A DNA stretch of 64,000 nucleotides from Desulfovibrio sp. (GTDB lineage Bacteria > Desulfobacterota > Desulfovibrionia > Desulfovibrionales > Desulfovibrionaceae): NCBI RefSeq assembly GCF_019422935.1, contig NZ_JAHZCJ010000001.1, positions 1 through 64,000 on the forward strand, written 5' to 3'. The notes under the pieces are model-generated. The model was not told where the DNA came from, ran no database searches, and saw only the letters and a program-made list of their open reading frames with translations. Every line of letters starts with the position of its first letter. Position 1 is the first letter of the stretch. Positions 62,583-64,000 of this stretch are shown here, one piece after another. The position numbers and the translations under genes were made by a program.

Positions 62583-63578
62583 ATGAAAAAATTCGTTCTT
62601 GCTCTGCTGCTGGCCCTGAGTGTGGCCCTGCTTGTGACCGCCTGCGATTCCGGCAAAAAGGAAGAAGGCGCAAACGGCAAACCTGTTGCCGAATCCTCCT
62701 CCAGCGCGCCAAAGGCGGAAACTGCGGTTCAGGCACAAGCTGTGGAAGAAGCAACCCCGCCTCCCAGCCCGGAAGAACTGGACAGGGCAGACCGGCTGGT
62801 GGCTTTTTCCAACGCTGCCTCAATGGCGCTGGCAACTGGGCGCTTTGCCCAGGCCGATGTGCTGGCGGCCTACACCAAGTATTATCTGGCTGAGTGGCAA
62901 CTGGCCAAACGCCCGGAGCTGAATGCGGATCAGGATGCCGCCCTTGCCCGCCGCCTGACGCCCCCGGTCAGCCTTTTTACCCCTGAGCAGGCCAAAAAAA
63001 TGACCGCCTGCGTGCAGGACATGAATAAGGCCATCGTAGACATGCGGGCAGATTATCGCCTGCTCGAAAAATACGTGGCCGACGAGAGCATTCAGGATAA
63101 CGGCGTCAAGGGGAAGGCACTCGCTGCGGAAATACTCAAGGAGCATGCGGCCTTTATTGTTGCCCGCGATGCCTATATGGCGATTGTGGAGGGCGAGGCG
63201 GCCCCGGCAGAAGATATCTTGCTGCGCAACCATCCGCTCAAACGGCAAATTCAGGCTGCGGAACGCATTTTCGCCGTGTTTGGCAAAACCGCAACCCTGC
63301 TTACTCCCAGCAAGCCCGACAGAGATGCGCTGAAGGCCCAGCGTGACGAGCTTGCCGCAGCCATTGCAGACGGCGGGCGGCCTCCCTTTATGGCCGCACC
63401 GGAACTGGAGCGCCAGTACCGTGCTTTTCTCAAACAGGCAGGCAACTACGCACAGCTTTTTGACCAGGGGCTTGAAGAAGAATTTTACGTTCCAGTGCGG
63501 TTTGAAATGAACAAGGCCGCTCTGGCAAGCCGGGCCGCCTACAATGATTTTGTCAAGGTTGCCAACCAGATGCGCTGA
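62583..63578 (+). CDS. DUF3829-like lipoprotein (331 aa)
   Basis: Start at ATG 62583 (MKKFVLALLLALS); signal peptide with lipobox LLVTAC (Cys21). A Ser/Ala/Glu linker is followed by a helical domain (from ELDRADRLVAFSNAASMALA to the end) resembling DUF3829 proteins. No catalytic motif. A periplasmic lipoprotein of unknown role. Own transcript likely, since a hairpin precedes it. Confidence 0.7.
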   Translation: MKKFVLALLLALSVALLVTACDSGKKEEGANGKPVAESSSSAPKAETAVQAQAVEEATPPPSPEELDRADRLVAFSNAASMALATGRFAQADVLAAYTKYYLAEWQLAKRPELNADQDAALARRLTPPVSLFTPEQAKKMTACVQDMNKAIVDMRADYRLLEKYVADESIQDNGVKGKALAAEILKEHAAFIVARDAYMAIVEGEAAPAEDILLRNHPLKRQIQAAERIFAVFGKTATLLTPSKPDRDALKAQRDELAAAIADGGRPPFMAAPELERQYRAFLKQAGNYAQLFDQGLEEEFYVPVRFEMNKAALASRAAYNDFVKVANQMR

Positions 63579-63720
63579 CGAGTCAATGTTCTGACTGTCT
63601 ACGTTGATTGTTTTGTAACATGCTGTAGTTTAATGATAAAGGTTGTTTGGCAAGGCCTTTGCAGATTGAATGCAAACGGGTGTCAATTACCCGAACATCC
63701 ATCTGATCTGGAGGTTCAGC

Positions 63721-64000
63721 ATGTTTTTTTTGCTGGGAGGCCACGATAAAAAAAGCCGCAAGGCCGAAAGAACTGTGGGCATTTCTGACGCAAGCGCCAG
63801 GGTGCGTGAGGTTTTTCTGGCCGGGCGCTTTCCCGTGGTGACAACACATCAGGTGGAGGGGCGACGCATTGCCAAGGTGCTTGGCCTTGTCTGTTGCCGG
63901 GGTTTTGACTCGGAAGAAGCCTTTTTTGGCATGGCGGCAAGGGCCATGAACAAGGGCGCACAGGCTATTGTGGGTTATAATGAAAACGTGGCCTTTCATC
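63721..64000 (+). CDS. YbjQ-like (DUF74) heavy-metal-binding family protein, partial (93 aa seen)
   Basis: ATG at 63721 with CTGGAGG 6-7 bases upstream; open to the window end. FPVVTTHQVEGRRIAKVLGL, VCCRGFDSEEAFFGMAARAM, then NKGAQAIVGYNENVAF match the YbjQ/UPF0145 family (trans-acting small protein with unproved metal-binding role). The N-terminal 35 residues precede the domain. The 3' end lies outside the window. Confidence 0.6.
   Translation, partial: MFFLLGGHDKKSRKAERTVGISDASARVREVFLAGRFPVVTTHQVEGRRIAKVLGLVCCRGFDSEEAFFGMAARAMNKGAQAIVGYNENVAFH

Noticed and set aside
1..64000. CRISPR arrays
   Set aside because: No regularly spaced identical repeats of 24-40 bases were seen; the short repeats at 47443-48520 are iteron-like.

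Overview
The window looks like part of a Desulfovibrio-type (Desulfovibrionaceae) chromosome. The evidence is the right-hand 10 kb: flagellar rod/ring genes in the order flgF-flgG-flgA-flgH, GC-rich codon use and cell-envelope sugar genes. Everything left of a tRNA-Leu gene (53114-53200) is accessory DNA. A tyrosine integrase (51119-52939) sits against the 3' end of that tRNA, so the island most likely runs leftward from about 53114 and off the window's left edge. I saw no second copy of the tRNA 3' end.

Layout, left to right. 1-639: frameshifted IS3-family transposase. 855-8495: AT-rich block with a leftward cluster (dual AAA+ ATPase, WYL regulator, dual-specificity phosphatase fused to a degenerate ADP-ribosylglycohydrolase, possible uracil-DNA-glycosylase-fold protein, and a six-repeat Cys/His protein) plus a divergent GIY-YIG-like gene. 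I recognise no named system here; it is my best candidate for an undescribed defence or stress system. 8496-16973: ICE-type recombination and chelatase-like module (ERF annealing protein, Fe-S exonuclease, CobS-like AAA+, DUF3150, VWA protein with HExxH), with a RelBE pair, a decayed small gene and three unannotated micro-ORFs. 17691-23144: four-gene cassette ending in a membrane-anchored UPF1-like SF1 helicase, a second candidate system. 23278-37791: complete type 1 BREX operon (brxA, brxB, brxC, pglX, pglZ, brxL) with an AAA ATPase plus PD-(D/E)XK-like pair nested between brxC and pglX. 38220-38850: orphan antitoxin with a decayed toxin. 39046-44026: GC-rich cargo (autotransporter, double-HTH regulator, lipoprotein hydrolase). 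44256-52939: replication and integration module (small HTH protein, AEP-like primase-helicase, two clusters of short iteron-like repeats, RepA-like ATPase, integrase).

Right of the tRNA: a flagellar cluster with a possible sigma-54 promoter, a 0.9-kb structured intergenic region that may encode an RNA, then five adjacent genes (HpcH/HpaI aldolase, SDR epimerase, KdsB-like CMP-sugar synthetase, hexapeptide acyltransferase, HAD phosphatase) that look like a pathway for an activated surface sugar. A DUF3829-like lipoprotein and the start of a YbjQ-like gene close the window.

The island therefore stacks several probable defence modules: BREX, its nested ATPase-nuclease pair, the WYL/AAA+/phosphatase-ARH cluster and the helicase cassette. 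They lie between mobile-element modules and differ visibly in base composition, which suggests separate acquisition. All family assignments come from reading motifs; no database search was run.
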